Positions 24,220-38,000 of a stretch of DNA of 64,000 nt are shown piece by piece. Every line of letters starts with the position of its first letter. Positions within the stretch are counted from its first letter, which is position 1. A program made the translations under genes and the position numbers. This stretch comes from Amblyomma americanum (lineage: Eukaryota; Arthropoda; Arachnida; Ixodida; Ixodidae). The notes under the pieces are model-generated. The model did not search any database. It was given only the letters and a program-made list of their open reading frames with translations, and was not told the DNA's origin. The stretch is from contig NC_135504.1 of the NCBI RefSeq assembly GCF_052857255.1, positions 145,354,121 to 145,418,120 on the forward strand, read 5' to 3'.

Positions 24220-26945
24220 ACGGGATACATCGTTTTAGATCGAATCTAGCAAGATTCACGAGCATCAATTTTACGATTCGTCGAGCAGTAGACGAGAGAA
24301 AGGTGTAAACTGTTTCTCTCCGGACTGAGCGAAAACTTTTATTCCGGCTCAAAACAACGGGATACATCGTTTTAGATCGCAAATAGCAAAATTCATGACC
24401 ATCGATTTTACGAGTCGTCGAAGAGTAGAGGAGAGAAAGGCGTAAACTTTTTCTCTCAGAACTGCGCGGAAACTTGTATTCCGGCTCAAAACAACGGGAT
24501 ACATCGTTTTAGATCGAAACTAGCAAGATTCACGAGCATCGATTTTACGAGTCCTCGAAGAGTAGACGAGAGAAAGGTGTAAACTTTTTCTCTCAGAACT
24601 GCCCGAAAACTTGTATTTCGGATCAAAAGAACGGGATACATTGTTTTAGATCGAAACTAGCAAGATTCACGAGCATCGATTTTACGATTCGTCGAGGAGT
24701 AGACGAGAGAAAGGTGTAAACTTTTTCTCTCCGAACTGCGCGAAAACTTTTATTCCGGCTCAAAACAACGGGATATATCCTTTTAGATTGAAACTAGCAA
24801 GATTCACGGGCATCGATTTTACGAGTCGTCGAAGAGTAGACGAGATAAAGGTTTAAACTTTTTCTCTCAGAACTGCGCGAAAACTTGTATTCCGGCTCAA
24901 AAAAAACGGGATACATTGTTTTAGATCGAAACTAGCAAGATTCACGAGCATCGATTTTACAAGTCGTCGATATAGACGAGAGAAAGGTGTAAACTTTTTC
25001 TCTCAGAACTGCGCAAAAACTTGTATTCCGGCTCAAAACAACGGGATACATCGTTTTAGATCGAATCTAGCAAGATTCACGAGCATCGATTACACAAGTC
25101 TTCGAAGAGTAGACGAGAGAAAGGTGTACACTTTTTCTCTCAGAACTGCGCGAAAACTTGTATTCCGGCTCAAAACAACGGGATACGTCGTTTTAAATCG
25201 AAACTAGCAAGATTCACGGGCATCGATTTTACAAGTCGTCGAAGAGTACACTAGAGAAAGGTGTAAACTTTTTCTCTCAGAACTCCGCGAAAACTTGTAT
25301 TCCGGCTCAAAACAACGGGATGCATAGTTTTAGATCGAAACTAGCAAGATTCACGAGCATCAATTTTACGAGTCCTCGAAGAGTAGACGAGAGAAAGGTG
25401 TAAACTTTTTCTCTCAGAACTGCGCGAAAACTTGCATTCCGGCTCAAAACAACGGGATACATTGTTTTAGATCGAAACTAGTAAGATTCACGAGCATCGA
25501 TTTTACAAGTCGTCGATATAGACGAGAGAAAGGTGTAAACTTTTTCTCTCAGAACTGCGCAAAAACTTGTATTCCGGTCAAAACAACGGGATACATCGTT
25601 TTAGATCGAATCTAGCAAGATTCACGAGCATCGATTACACAAGTCTTCGAAGAGTAGACGAGAGAAAGGTGTACACTTTTTCTCTCAGAACTGCGCGAAA
25701 ACTTATATTCCGGCTCAAAACAACGGGATACGTCATTTTAAATCGAAACTAGCAAGATTCACGGGCATCGATTTTACAAGTCGTCGAAGAGTACACGAGA
25801 GAAAGGTGTAAACTTTTTCTCTCAGAAGTGCGCGAAAACTTGTATTCCGGCTCAAAACAACGGGATACATTGTTTTAGATCGAAACTAGCAAGATTCACG
25901 AGCATCAAGTTTACAATTCGTCGAGCAGTAGACGAGAGAAAGGTGTAAACTTTTTCTCTCCGGACTGAGCGAAAACTTTTATTCCGGCACAAAACAACGG
26001 GATACATCGTTTTAGATTGCAAATAGCAAAATTCATGAGCATCGATTTTACGAGTCGTCGAAGAGTAGAGGAGAGAAAGGCGTAAACTTTTTCTCTCAGA
26101 ACTGCGCGGAAACTTGTATTCCGGCTCAAAACAACGGGATACATCGTTTTAGATCGAAACTAGCAGGATTCACGAGCATCGATTTTACAAGTCTTCGAAG
26201 AGTAGACGAGAGAAAGGTGTAAACTTTTTCTCTCAGAACTCCGCGAAAACTTGTATTCCGGCTCAAAACAACGGGATACATCGTTTTAGATCGAAACTAG
26301 CAAGATTCACGAGCATCGATTTTACGAGTCCTCGAAGAGTAGACGAGAGAAAGGTATAAACTTTTTCTCTCAGAACTGCGCGAAAACTTGTATTTCGGAT
26401 CAAAAGAACAGGATACATCGTTTTAGATCGAAACTAGCAAAATTCACGAGCATCAATTTTACGAGTCCTCGAAGAGTAGACGAGAGAAAGGTGTAAACTT
26501 TTTCTCTCAGAACTGCGCGAAAACTTGTATTCCGGCTCAAAACAACGGGATACATTGTTTTAGATCGAAACTAGCAAGATTCACGAGCATCGATTTTACA
26601 AGTCGTCGATATAGACGAGAAAAAGGTGTAAACTTTTTCTCTCAGAACTGTGCAAAAACTTGTATTCCGGCTCAAAACAACGGGATACATCGTTTTAGAT
26701 CGAATCTAGCAAGATTCACGAGCATAGATTACACAAGTCTTCGAAGAGTAGACGAGAGAAAGGTGTACACTTTTTCTCTCAGAACTGCGCGAAAACTTGT
26801 ATTCCGGCTCAAAACAACGGGATACATCGTTTTAGATCGAAACTAGCAAGATTCACGAGCATCGATTTTACGAGTCCTCGAAGAGTAGACGAGAGAAAGG
26901 TGTAAACCTTTTCTCTCAGAACTGCGCGAAAACTTGTATTTCGGA
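24220..26945 (+). repeat. 2.6-2.9-kb HOR unit (about 21 monomers), copy 2
   Basis: Second copy with one additional monomer (TACGTCGTTTTAAATCG with TACACTAGAG) and an A-tract expansion (CTCAAAAAAAACGGG near 24898). Other private changes are GCCCGAAAAC near 24602, GGGATGCATAG near 25318 and AACTTATATTCC near 25702. Confidence 0.87.
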
Positions 26946-27421
26946 TCAAAACAACGGGATACATTGTTTTAGATCGAAACTAGCAAGATTCACGAGCATC
27001 ACCTTTACGATTCGTCGAGGAGTAGACGAGAGAAAGGTGTAAACACTTTCTCTCCGAACTGCGCGAAAACTTTTATTCCGGCTCAAAACAACGGGATACA
27101 TCGTTTTAGATCGAAAATAGCAAAATACATGAGCATCGATTTTACGAGTCGTCGAAGAGTAGACGAGAGAAAGGTGTAAACTTTTTCTCTCAGAACTGCG
27201 CGGAAACTTGTATTCCGGCTCAAAACAACGGGATACATCGTTTTAGATCGAAACTAGCAGGATTCACGAGCATCGATTTTACAAGTCTTCGAAGAGTAGA
27301 CGAGAGAAAGGTGTAAACTTTTTCTCTCAGAGCTGCGCGAAAACTTGTATTCCGGCTCAAAACAACGGGATACATAGTTTTAGATCGAAACTAGCAAGAT
27401 TCACGAGCATCGATTTTACGA
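26946..27421 (+). repeat. Three to four bridging monomers (ATCACCTTTACG type)
   Basis: Satellite between two HOR pairs. The ATCACCTTTACG variant near 26999 is the first of a series that recurs near 30692, 32468, 34246, 40535, 46140, 47919 and 54212, so it is a good phase marker for the modules to the right. AAACACTTTCTCTCC near 27043 is a private change. Confidence 0.8.
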
Positions 27422-28788
27422 GTCCTCGAAGAGTAGACGAGAGAAAGGTGTAAACTTTTTCTCTCAGAACTGCGCGAAAACTTGTATTCCGGCTCAAAAC
27501 AACGGGATACATCGTTTTAGATCGAAACTAGCAAGATTCACGAGCATCGATTTTACGAGTCTTCGAAGAGTAGACGAGAGAAAGGTGTAAACTTTTTCTC
27601 TCCGAACTGCGCGAAAACTTGTATTCCGGCTCAAAACAACGGGATACATCGTTTTGGATCGAAACTAGCAGGATTCACGAGCATCGATTTTAGAAGTCCT
27701 CGAAGAGTAGACGAGAGAAAGGTGTAAACGTTTTCTCTCAGAACTGCGCGAAAACTTGTATTCCGGCTCAAAACAACGGGATACATTGTTTCAGATCGAA
27801 ACTAGTAAGATTCACGAGCATCGATTTTACAAGTCGTCGATATAGACGAGAGAAAGGTGTAAACTTTTTCTCTCAGAACTGCGCAAAAACTTGTATTCCG
27901 GTCAAAACAACGGGATACATCGTTTTAGATTGAATCTAGCAAGATTCACGAGCATCGATTACACAATTCTTCGAAGAGTAGACGAGAGAAAGGTGTACAC
28001 TTTTTCTCTCAGAACTGCGCGAAAACTTGTATTCCGGCTCAAAACAACGGGATACGTCGTTTTAAATCGAAACTAGCAAGATTCACGGGCATCGATTTTA
28101 CAAGTCGTCGAAGAGTACACGAGAGAAAGGTGTAAACTTTTTCTCTCAGAAGTGCGCGAAAACTTGTATTCCGGCTCAAAACAACGGGATACATTGTTTT
28201 AGATCGAAACTAGCAAGATTCACGAGCATCAAGTTTACGATTCGTCGAGCAGTAGACGAGAGAAAGGTGTAAACTTTTTCTCTCCGGACTGAGCGAAAAC
28301 TTTTATTCCGGCTCAAAACAACGGGATACATCGTTTTAGATCGCAAATAGCAAAATTCATGAGCATCGATTTTACGAGTCGCCGAAGAGTAGAGGAGAGA
28401 AAGGCGTAAACTTTTTCTCTCAGAACTGCGCGGAAACTTGTATTCCGGCTCAAAACAACGGGATACATCGTTTTAGATCAAAACTAGCAGGATTCACGAG
28501 CATCGATTTTAAAAGTCTTCGAAGAGTAGACGAGAGAAAGGTGTAAACTTTTTCTCTCAGAACTCCGCGAAAACTTGTATTCCGGCTCAAAACAACGGGA
28601 TACATCGTTTTAGATCGAAACTAGCAAGATTCACGAGCATCGATTTTACGAGTCCTCGAAGAGTAGACGAGAGAAAGGTACAAACTTTTTCTCTCAGAAC
28701 TGCGCGAAAACTTGTATTTCGGATCAAAAGAACAGGATACATCGTTTTAGATCGAAACTAGCAAAATTCACGAGCATCAATTTTACGT
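27422..28788 (+). repeat. 1,367-bp HOR unit (10 monomers), copy 1
   Basis: Bases 27422-28854 match 28789-30221 at an offset of 1,367 bp (10 x 137 minus 3), and I found no mismatch at the lines compared. Shared rare forms include TTGTTTCAGATC, ACTAGTAAG, CCGGTCAAAAC, CACAATTCTTCG, GAGTCGCCGAAG, TTTTAAAAGTC and GGTACAAAC. Confidence 0.94.
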
Positions 28789-30221
28789 GTCCTCGAAGAG
28801 TAGACGAGAGAAAGGTGTAAACTTTTTCTCTCAGAACTGCGCGAAAACTTGTATTCCGGCTCAAAACAACGGGATACATCGTTTTAGATCGAAACTAGCA
28901 AGATTCACGAGCATCGATTTTACGAGTCTTCGAAGAGTAGACGAGAGAAAGGTGTAAACTTTTTCTCTCCGAACTGCGCGAAAACTTGTATTCCGGCTCA
29001 AAACAACGGGATACATCGTTTTGGATCGAAACTAGCAGGATTCACGAGCATCGATTTTAGAAGTCCTCGAAGAGTAGACGAGAGAAAGGTGTAAACGTTT
29101 TCTCTCAGAACTGCGCGAAAACTTGTATTCCGGCTCAAAACAACGGGATACATTGTTTCAGATCGAAACTAGTAAGATTCACGAGCATCGATTTTACAAG
29201 TCGTCGATATAGACGAGAGAAAGGTGTAAACTTTTTCTCTCAGAACTGCGCAAAAACTTGTATTCCGGTCAAAACAACGGGATACATCGTTTTAGATTGA
29301 ATCTAGCAAGATTCACGAGCATCGATTACACAATTCTTCGAAGAGTAGACGAGAGAAAGGTGTACACTTTTTCTCTCAGAACTGCGCGAAAACTTGTATT
29401 CCGGCTCAAAACAACGGGATACGTCGTTTTAAATCGAAACTAGCAAGATTCACGGGCATCGATTTTACAAGTCGTCGAAGAGTACACGAGAGAAAGGTGT
29501 AAACTTTTTCTCTCAGAAGTGCGCGAAAACTTGTATTCCGGCTCAAAACAACGGGATACATTGTTTTAGATCGAAACTAGCAAGATTCACGAGCATCAAG
29601 TTTACGATTCGTCGAGCAGTAGACGAGAGAAAGGTGTAAACTTTTTCTCTCCGGACTGAGCGAAAACTTTTATTCCGGCTCAAAACAACGGGATACATCG
29701 TTTTAGATCGCAAATAGCAAAATTCATGAGCATCGATTTTACGAGTCGCCGAAGAGTAGAGGAGAGAAAGGCGTAAACTTTTTCTCTCAGAACTGCGCGG
29801 AAACTTGTATTCCGGCTCAAAACAACGGGATACATCGTTTTAGATCAAAACTAGCAGGATTCACGAGCATCGATTTTAAAAGTCTTCGAAGAGTAGACGA
29901 GAGAAAGGTGTAAACTTTTTCTCTCAGAACTCCGCGAAAACTTGTATTCCGGCTCAAAACAACGGGATACATCGTTTTAGATCGAAACTAGCAAGATTCA
30001 CGAGCATCGATTTTACGAGTCCTCGAAGAGTAGACGAGAGAAAGGTACAAACTTTTTCTCTCAGAACTGCGCGAAAACTTGTATTTCGGATCAAAAGAAC
30101 AGGATACATCGTTTTAGATCGAAACTAGCAAAATTCACGAGCATCAATTTTACGTGTCCTCGAAGAGTAGACGAGAGAAAGGTGTAAACTTTTTCTCTCA
30201 GAACTGCGCGAAAACTTGTAT
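28789..30221 (+). repeat. 1,367-bp HOR unit (10 monomers), copy 2
   Basis: Second copy carrying all the rare variants of copy 1. It ends near 30221, where TTGTATTCC becomes TTGTATTTC and a different module begins. Confidence 0.94.
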
Positions 30222-31841
30222 TTCGGATCAAAAGAACGGGATACATTGTTTTAGATCGAAACAAGCAAGATTCACGAGCATCGATTTTACGATTCGTCGA
30301 GGAGTAGACGAGAGAAAGGTGTAAACTTTTTCTCTCCGAACTGCGCGAAAAATTTATTCCGGCTCAAAACAACGGAATATATCCTTTTAGATCGAAACTA
30401 GCAAGATTCACGGGCATCGATTTTACGAGTCGTCGAAGAGTAGACGAGAGAAAGGTTTAAACTTTTTCTCTCAGAACTGCGCGAAAACTTGTAGTCTGGC
30501 TCAAAACAACGGGATACATCGTTTTAGATCGAAACTAGCAAAATTCACGAGCATCAATTTTACGAGTCCTCGAAGAGTAGACGAGAGAAAGGTGTAAACT
30601 TTTTCTCTCAGAACTGCGCGAAAACTTGTATTTCGGATCAAAACAACGGGATACATTGTTTTAGATCGAAACTAGCAAGATTCACGAGCATCACCTTTAC
30701 GATTCGTCGAGGAGTAGACGAGAGAAAGGTGTAAACTTTTTCTCTCCGAACTGCGCGAAAACTTTTATTCCGGCTCAAAACAACGGGATACATCGTTTTA
30801 GATCGAAACTAGCAGGATTCACGAGCATCGATTTTACAAGTCTTCGAAGAGTAGACGAGAGAAAGGTGTAAACTTTTTCTCTCAGAGCTGCGCGAAAACT
30901 TGTATTCCGGCTCAAAACAACGGGATACATCGTTTTAGATCGAAACTAGCAAGATTCACGAGCATCGATTTTACGAGTCCTCGAAGAGTAGACGAGAGAA
31001 AGGTGTAAACTTTTTCTCTCAGAACTGCGCGAAAACTTGTATTCCGGCTCAAAACAACGGGATACATCGTTTTAGATCGAAACTAGCAAGATTCACGAGC
31101 ATCGATTTTACGAGTCCTCGAAGAGTAGACGAGAGAAAGGTGTAAACTTTTTCTCTCCGAACTGCGCGAAATCTTGTATTCCGGCTCAAAACAACGGGAT
31201 ACATCGTTTTGGATCGAAACTAGCAGGATTCACGAGCATCGATTTTAGAAGTCCTCGAAGAGTAGACGAGAGAAAGGTGTAAACGTTTTCTCTCATAACT
31301 GCGCGAAAACTTGTATTCTGGCTCAAAACAACGGGATACATCGTTTTAGGTCGAAACTAGCAAGATTCACGAGCATCGATTTTACAAGTCGTCGAATATA
31401 GACGAGAGAAATGTGTAAACTTTTTCTCTCAGAGCTGCGCGAAAACTTTTATTCCGGCTCAAAACAACGGGATACATCGTTTTAGATCGAAAATAGCAAA
31501 ATACATGAGCATCGATTTTACGAGTCGTCGAAGAGTAGACGAGAGAAAGGTGTAAACTTTTTCTCTCAGAACTGCGCGGAAATTTGTATTTCGGATCAAA
31601 AGAACGGGATACATTGTTTTAGATCGAAACAAGCAAGATTCACGAGCATCGATTTTACGATTCGTCGAGGAGTAGACGAGAGAAAGGTGTAAACTTTTTC
31701 TCTCCGAACTGCGCGAAAAATTTATTCCGGCTCAAAACAACGGAATATATCCTTTTAGATCGAAACTCGCAAGATTCACGGGCATCGATTTTACGAGTCG
31801 TCAAAGAGTAGACGAGAGAAAGGTTTAAACTTTTTCTCTCA
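30222..31841 (+). repeat. Module of about 12 monomers, copied again at 33.78-35.12 kb
   Basis: From TTTCGGATC at 30221 to about 31570 this matches 33775 to about 35120 at an offset of 3,554 bp (26 x 137 minus 8). Markers are GAAAAATTTATTCC (minus 1), TTGTAGTCTGG, ATCACCTTTACG, GCGCGAAATCTTG, CTCTCATAACTG and GAGAAATGTGTAAAC. From 31589 the TTTCGGATC monomer with GAAACAAGC recurs, 1,368 bp (10 x 137 minus 2) after 30221. Confidence 0.85.
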
Positions 31842-34800
31842 GAACTGCGCGAAAACTTGTATTCTGGCTCAAAACAACGGGATACATCGTTTTAGATCGA
31901 AACTAGCAAAATTCACGAGCATCAATTTTACGAGTCCTCGAAGAGTAGACGAAAGAAAGGTGTAAACTTTTTCTCTCAGAACTGCGCGAAAACTTGTATT
32001 CCGGCTCAAAACAACGGGATACATTGTTTTAGATCGAAACTAGCAAGATTCACGAGCATCGATTTTACAAGTCTTCGATATAGACGAGAAAAAGGTGTAA
32101 ACTTTTTCTCTCAGAACTGCGCAAAAACTTGTATTCCGGCTCAAAACAACGGGATACATCGTTTTAGATCGAATCTAGCAAGATTCACGAGCATCGATTA
32201 CACAAGTCTTCGAAGAGTAGACGAGAGAAAGGTGTACACTTTTTCTCTCAGAACTGCGCGAAAACTTGTATTCCGGCTCAAAACAACGGGATACATCGTT
32301 TTAGATCGAAACTAGCAAGATTCACGAGCATCGATTTTACGAGTCCTCGAAGAGTAGACGAGAGAAAGGTGTAAACTTTTTCTCTCAGAACTGCGCGAAA
32401 ACTTGTATTTCGGATCAAAACAACGGGATACATTGTTTTAGATCGAAACTAGCAAGATTCACGAGCATCACCTTTACGATTCGTCGAGGATTAGACGAGA
32501 GAAAGGTGTAAACTTTTCTCTCCGAACTGCGCGAAAACTTTTATTCCGGCTCAAAACAACGGGATACATCGTTTTAGATCGCAAATAGCAAAATTCATGA
32601 GCATCGATTTTACGAGTCGTCGAAGAGTAGAGGAGAGAAAGGCGTAAACTTTTTCTCTCAGAACTGCGCGGAAACTTGTATTCCGGCTCAAAACAACGGG
32701 ATACATCGTTTTAGATCGAAACTAGCAGGATTCACGAGCATCGATTTTACAAGTCTTCGAAGAGTAGACGAGAGAAAGGTGTAAACTTTTTCTCTCAGAA
32801 CTCCGCGAAAACTTGTATTCCGGCTCAAAACAACGGGATACATCGTTTTAGATCGAAACTAGCAAGATTCACGAGCATCGATTTTACGAGTCCTCGAAGA
32901 GTAGACGAGAGAAAGGTGTAAACTTTTTCTCTCAAAACTGCGTGAAAACTTGTATTTCGGATCAAAAGAACGGGATACATTGTTTTAGATCGAAACTAGC
33001 AAGATTCACGAGCATCGATTTTACGATTCGTCGAGGAGTAGACGAGAGAAAGGTGTAAACTTTTTCTCTCCGAACTGCGCGAAAACTTTTATTCCGGCTC
33101 AAAACAACGGGATATATCCTTTTAGATCGAAACTAGCAAGATTCACGGGCATCGATTTTACGAGTCGTCGAAGAGTAGACGAGATAAAGGTTTAAACTTT
33201 TTCTCTCAGAACTGCGCGAAAACTTGTATTCCGGCTCAAAACAACGGGATACATTGTTTTAGATCGAAACTAGCAAGATTCACGAGCATCGATTTTACAA
33301 GTCGTCGATATAGACGAGAGAAAGGTGTAAACTTTTTCTCTCAGAACTGCGCAAAAACTTGTATTCCGGCTCAAAACAACGGGATACATCGTTTTAGATC
33401 GAATCTAGCAAGATTCACGAGCATCGATTACACAAGTCTTCGAAGAGTAGACGAGAGAAAGGTGTACACTTTTTCTCTCAGAACTGCGCGAAAACTTGTA
33501 TTCCGGCTCAAAACAACGGGATACGTCGATTTAAATCGAAACTAGCAAGATTCACGGGCATCGATTTTACAAGTCGTCGAAGAGTACACTAGAGAAAGGT
33601 GTAAACTTTTTCTCTCAGAACTCCGCGAAAACTTGTATTCCGGCTCAAAACAACGGGATACATCGTTTTAGATCGAAACTAGCAAGATTCACGAGCATCG
33701 ATTTTACGAGTCCTCGAAGAGTAGACGAGAGAAAGGTATAAACTTTTTCTCTCAGAACTGCGCGAAAACTTGTATTTCGGATCAAAAGAACGGGATACAT
33801 TGTTTTAGATCGAAACAAGCAAGATTCACGAGCATCGATTTTACGATTCGTCGAGGAGTAGACGAGAGAAAGGTGTAAACTTTTTCTCTCCGAACTGCGC
33901 GAAAAATTTATTCCGGCTCAAAACAACGGAATATATCCTTTTAGATCGAAACTAGCAAGATTCACGGGCATCGATTTTACGAGTCGTCGAAGAGTAGACG
34001 AGAGAAAGGTTTAAACTTTTTCTCTCAGAACTGCGCGAAAACTTGTAGTCTGGCTCAAAACAACGGGATACATCGTTTTAGATCGAAACTAGCAAAATTC
34101 ACGAGCATCAATTTTACGAGTCCTCGAAGAGTAGACGAGAGAAAGGTGTAAACTTTTTCTCTCAGAACTGCGCGAAAACTTGTATTTCGGATCAAAACAA
34201 CGGGATACATTGTTTTAGATCGAAACTAGCAAGATTCACGAGCATCACCTTTACGATTCGTCGAGGAGTAGACGAGAGAAAGGTGTAAACTTTTTCTCTC
34301 CGAACTGCGCGAAAACTTTTATTCCGGCTCAAAACAACGGGATACATCGTTTTAGATCGAAACTAGCAGGATTCACGAGCATCGATTTTACAAGTCTTCG
34401 AAGAGTAGACGAGAGAAAGGTGTAAACTTTTTCTCTCAGAGCTGCGCGAAAACTTGTATTCCGGCTCAAAACAACGGGATACATCGTTTTAGATCGAAAC
34501 TAGCAAGATTCACGAGCATCGATTTTACGAGTCCTCGAAGAGTAGACGAGAGAAAGGTGTAAACTTTTTCTCTCAGAACTGCGCGAAAACTTGTATTCCG
34601 GCTCAAAACAACGGGATACATCGTTTTAGATCGAAACTAGCAAGATTCACGAGCATCGATTTTACGAGTCCTCGAAGAGTAGACGAGAGAAAGGTGTAAA
34701 CTTTTTCTCTCCGAACTGCGCGAAATCTTGTATTCCGGCTCAAAACAACGGGATACATCGTTTTGGATCGAAACTAGCAGGATTCACGAGCATCGATTTT

Positions 34801-35081
34801 AGAAGTCCTCGAAGAGTAGACGAGAGAAAGGTGTAAACGTTTTCTCTCATAACTGCGCGAAAACTTGTATTCTGGCTCAAATCAACGGGATACATCGTTT
34901 TAGGTCGAAACTAGCAAGATTCACGAGCATCGATTTTACAAGTCGTCGAATATAGACGAGAGAAATGTGTAAACTTTTTCTCTCAGAGCTGCGCGAAAAC
35001 TTTTATTCCGGCTCAAAACAACGGGATACATCGTTTTAGATCGAAAATAGCAAAATACATGAGCATCGATTTTACGAGTCG

Positions 35082-38000
35082 TCGAAGAGTAGACGAGAGA
35101 AAGGTGTAAACTTTTTCTCTCAGAACTCCGCGAAAACTTGTATTCCGGCTCAAAACAACGGGATACATCGTTTTAGATCGAAACTAGCAAGATTCACGAG
35201 CATCGATTTTACGAGTCCTCGAAGAGTAGACGAGAGAAAGGTGTAAACTTTTTCTCTCAGAACTGCGCGAAAACTTGTATTTCGGATCAAAAGAACGGGA
35301 TACATTGTTTTAGATCGAAACTAGCAAGATTCACGAGCATCGATTTTACGATTCGTCGAGGAGTAGACGAGAGAAAGGTGTAAACTTTTTCTCTCCGAAC
35401 TGCGCGAAAACTTGTATTCCGGCTCAAAACAACGGGATATATCATTTTAGATCGAAACTAGCAAGATTCACGGGCATCGATTTTACGAGTCGTCGAAGAG
35501 TAGACGAGATAAAGGTTTAAACTTTTTCTCCCAGAACTGCGCGAAAACTTGTATTCCGGCTCAAAACAACGGGATACATTGTTTTAGATCGAAACTAGCA
35601 AGATTCACGAGCATCGATTTTACAAGTCGTCGATATAGACGAGAGAAAGGTGTAAACTTTTTCTCTCAGAACTGCGCAAAAACTTGTATTCCGGCTCAAA
35701 ACAACGGGATACATCGTTTTAGATCGAATCTAGCAAGATTCACGAGCATCGATTACACAAGTCTTCGAAGAGTAGACGAGAGAAAGGTGTACACTTTTTC
35801 TCTCAGAACTGCGCGAAAACTTGTATTCCGGCTCAAAACAACGGGATACGTCGATTTAAATCGAAACTAGCAAGATTCACGGGCATCGATTTTACAAGTC
35901 GTCGAAGAGTACACTAGAGAAAGGTGTAAACTTTTTCTCTCAGAACTCCGCGAAAACTTGTATTCCGGCTCAAAACAACGGGATACATCGTTTTAGATCG
36001 AAACTAGCAAGATTCACGAGCATCGATTTTACGAGTCCTCGAAGAGTAGACGAGAGAAAGGTATAAACTTTTTCTCTCAGAACTGCGCGAAAACTTGTAT
36101 TTCGGATCAAAAGAACGGGATACATTGTTTTAGATCGAAACAAGCAAGATTCACGAGCATCGATTTTACGATTCGTCGAGGAGTAGACGAGAGAAAGGTG
36201 TAAACTTTTTCTCTCCGAACTGCGCGAAAAATTTATTCCGGCTCAAAACAACGGAATATATCCTTTTAGATCGAAACTAGCAAGATTCACGGGCATCGAT
36301 TTTACGAGTCGTCGAAGAGTAGACGAGAGAAAGGTTTAAACTTTTTCTCTCAGAACTGCGCGAAAACTTGTAGTCTGGCTCAAAACAACGGGATACATCG
36401 TTTTAGATCGAAACTAGCAAAATTCACGAGCATCAATTTTACGAGTCCTCGAAGAGTAGACGAGAGAAAGGTGTAAACTTTTTCTCTCAGAACTGCGCGA
36501 AAACTTGTATTCCGGCTCAAAACAACGGGATACATTGTTTTAGATCGAAACTAGCAAGAATCACGAGCATCGATTTTACAAGTCGTCGATATAGACGAGA
36601 AAAAGGTGTAAACTTTTTCTCTCAGAACTGCGCAAAAACTTGTATTCCGGCTCAAAACAACGGGATACATCGTTTTAGATCGAATCTAGCAAGATTCACG
36701 AGCATCGATTACACAAGTCTTCGAAGAGTAGACGAGAGAAAGGTGTACACTTTTTCTCTCAGAACTGCGCGAAAACTTGTATTTCGGATCAAAAGAACGG
36801 GATACATTGTTTTAGATCGAAACTAGCAAGATTCACGAGCATCGATTTTACGAGTCCTCGAAGAGTAGACGAGAGAAAGGTGTAAACTTTTTCTCTCAGA
36901 ACTGCGCGAAAACTTGTATTTCGGATCAAAACAACGGGATACATTGTTTTAGATCGAAACTAGCAAGATTCACGAGCATCAACTTTACGATTCGTCGAGG
37001 AGTAGACGAGAGAAAGGTGTAAACTTTTTCTCTCCGAACTGCGCGAAAACTTTTATTCCGGCTCAAAACAACGGGATACAACGTTTTAGATCGAAAATAG
37101 CAAAATACATGAGCATCGATTTTACGAGTCGTCGAAGAGTAGACGAGAGAAAGGTGTAAACTTTTTCTCTCAGAACTGCGCGGAAACTTGTATTCCGGCT
37201 CAAAACAACGGGATACATCGTTTTAGATCGAAACTAGCAGGATTCACGAGCATCGATTTTACAAGTCTTCGAAGAGTAGACGAGAGAAAGGTGTAAACTT
37301 TTTCTCTCAGAGCTGCGCGAAAACTTGTATTCCGGCTCAAAACAACGGGATACATCGTTTTAGATCGAAACTAGCAAGATTCAGGAGCATCGATTTTACG
37401 AGTCCTCGAAGAGTAGACCAGAGAAAGGTGTAAACTTTTTCTCTCAGAACTGCGCGAAAATTTGTATTCCGGTTCAAAACAACGGGAAACATCGTTTTAG
37501 ATCGAAACTAGCAAGATTCACGAGCATCGATTTTACGAGTCCTCGAAGAGTAGACGAGAGAAAGGTGTAAACTTTTTCTCTCCGAACTGCGCGAAAACTT
37601 GTATTCCGGCTCAAAACAACGGGATACATCGTTTTGGATCGAAACTAGCAGGATTCACGAGCATCGATTTCAGAAGTCCTCGAAGAGTAGACGAGAGACA
37701 GGTGTAAACGTTTTCTCTCATAACTGCGCGAAAACTTGTATTCTGGCTCAAAACAACGGGATACATCGTTTTAGGTCGAAACTAGCAAGATTCACGAGCA
37801 TCGATTTTACAAGTCGTCGAATATAGACGAGAGAAAGGTGTAAACTTTTTCTCTCAGAACTGCGCGAAAACTTGTATTTCGGATCAAAACAACGGGATAC
37901 ATTGTTTTAGCTCGAAACTAGCAAGATTCACGAGCATCAACTTTACGATTCGTCGAGGAGTAGACGAGAGAAAGGTGTAAACTTTTTCTCTCCGAACTGC

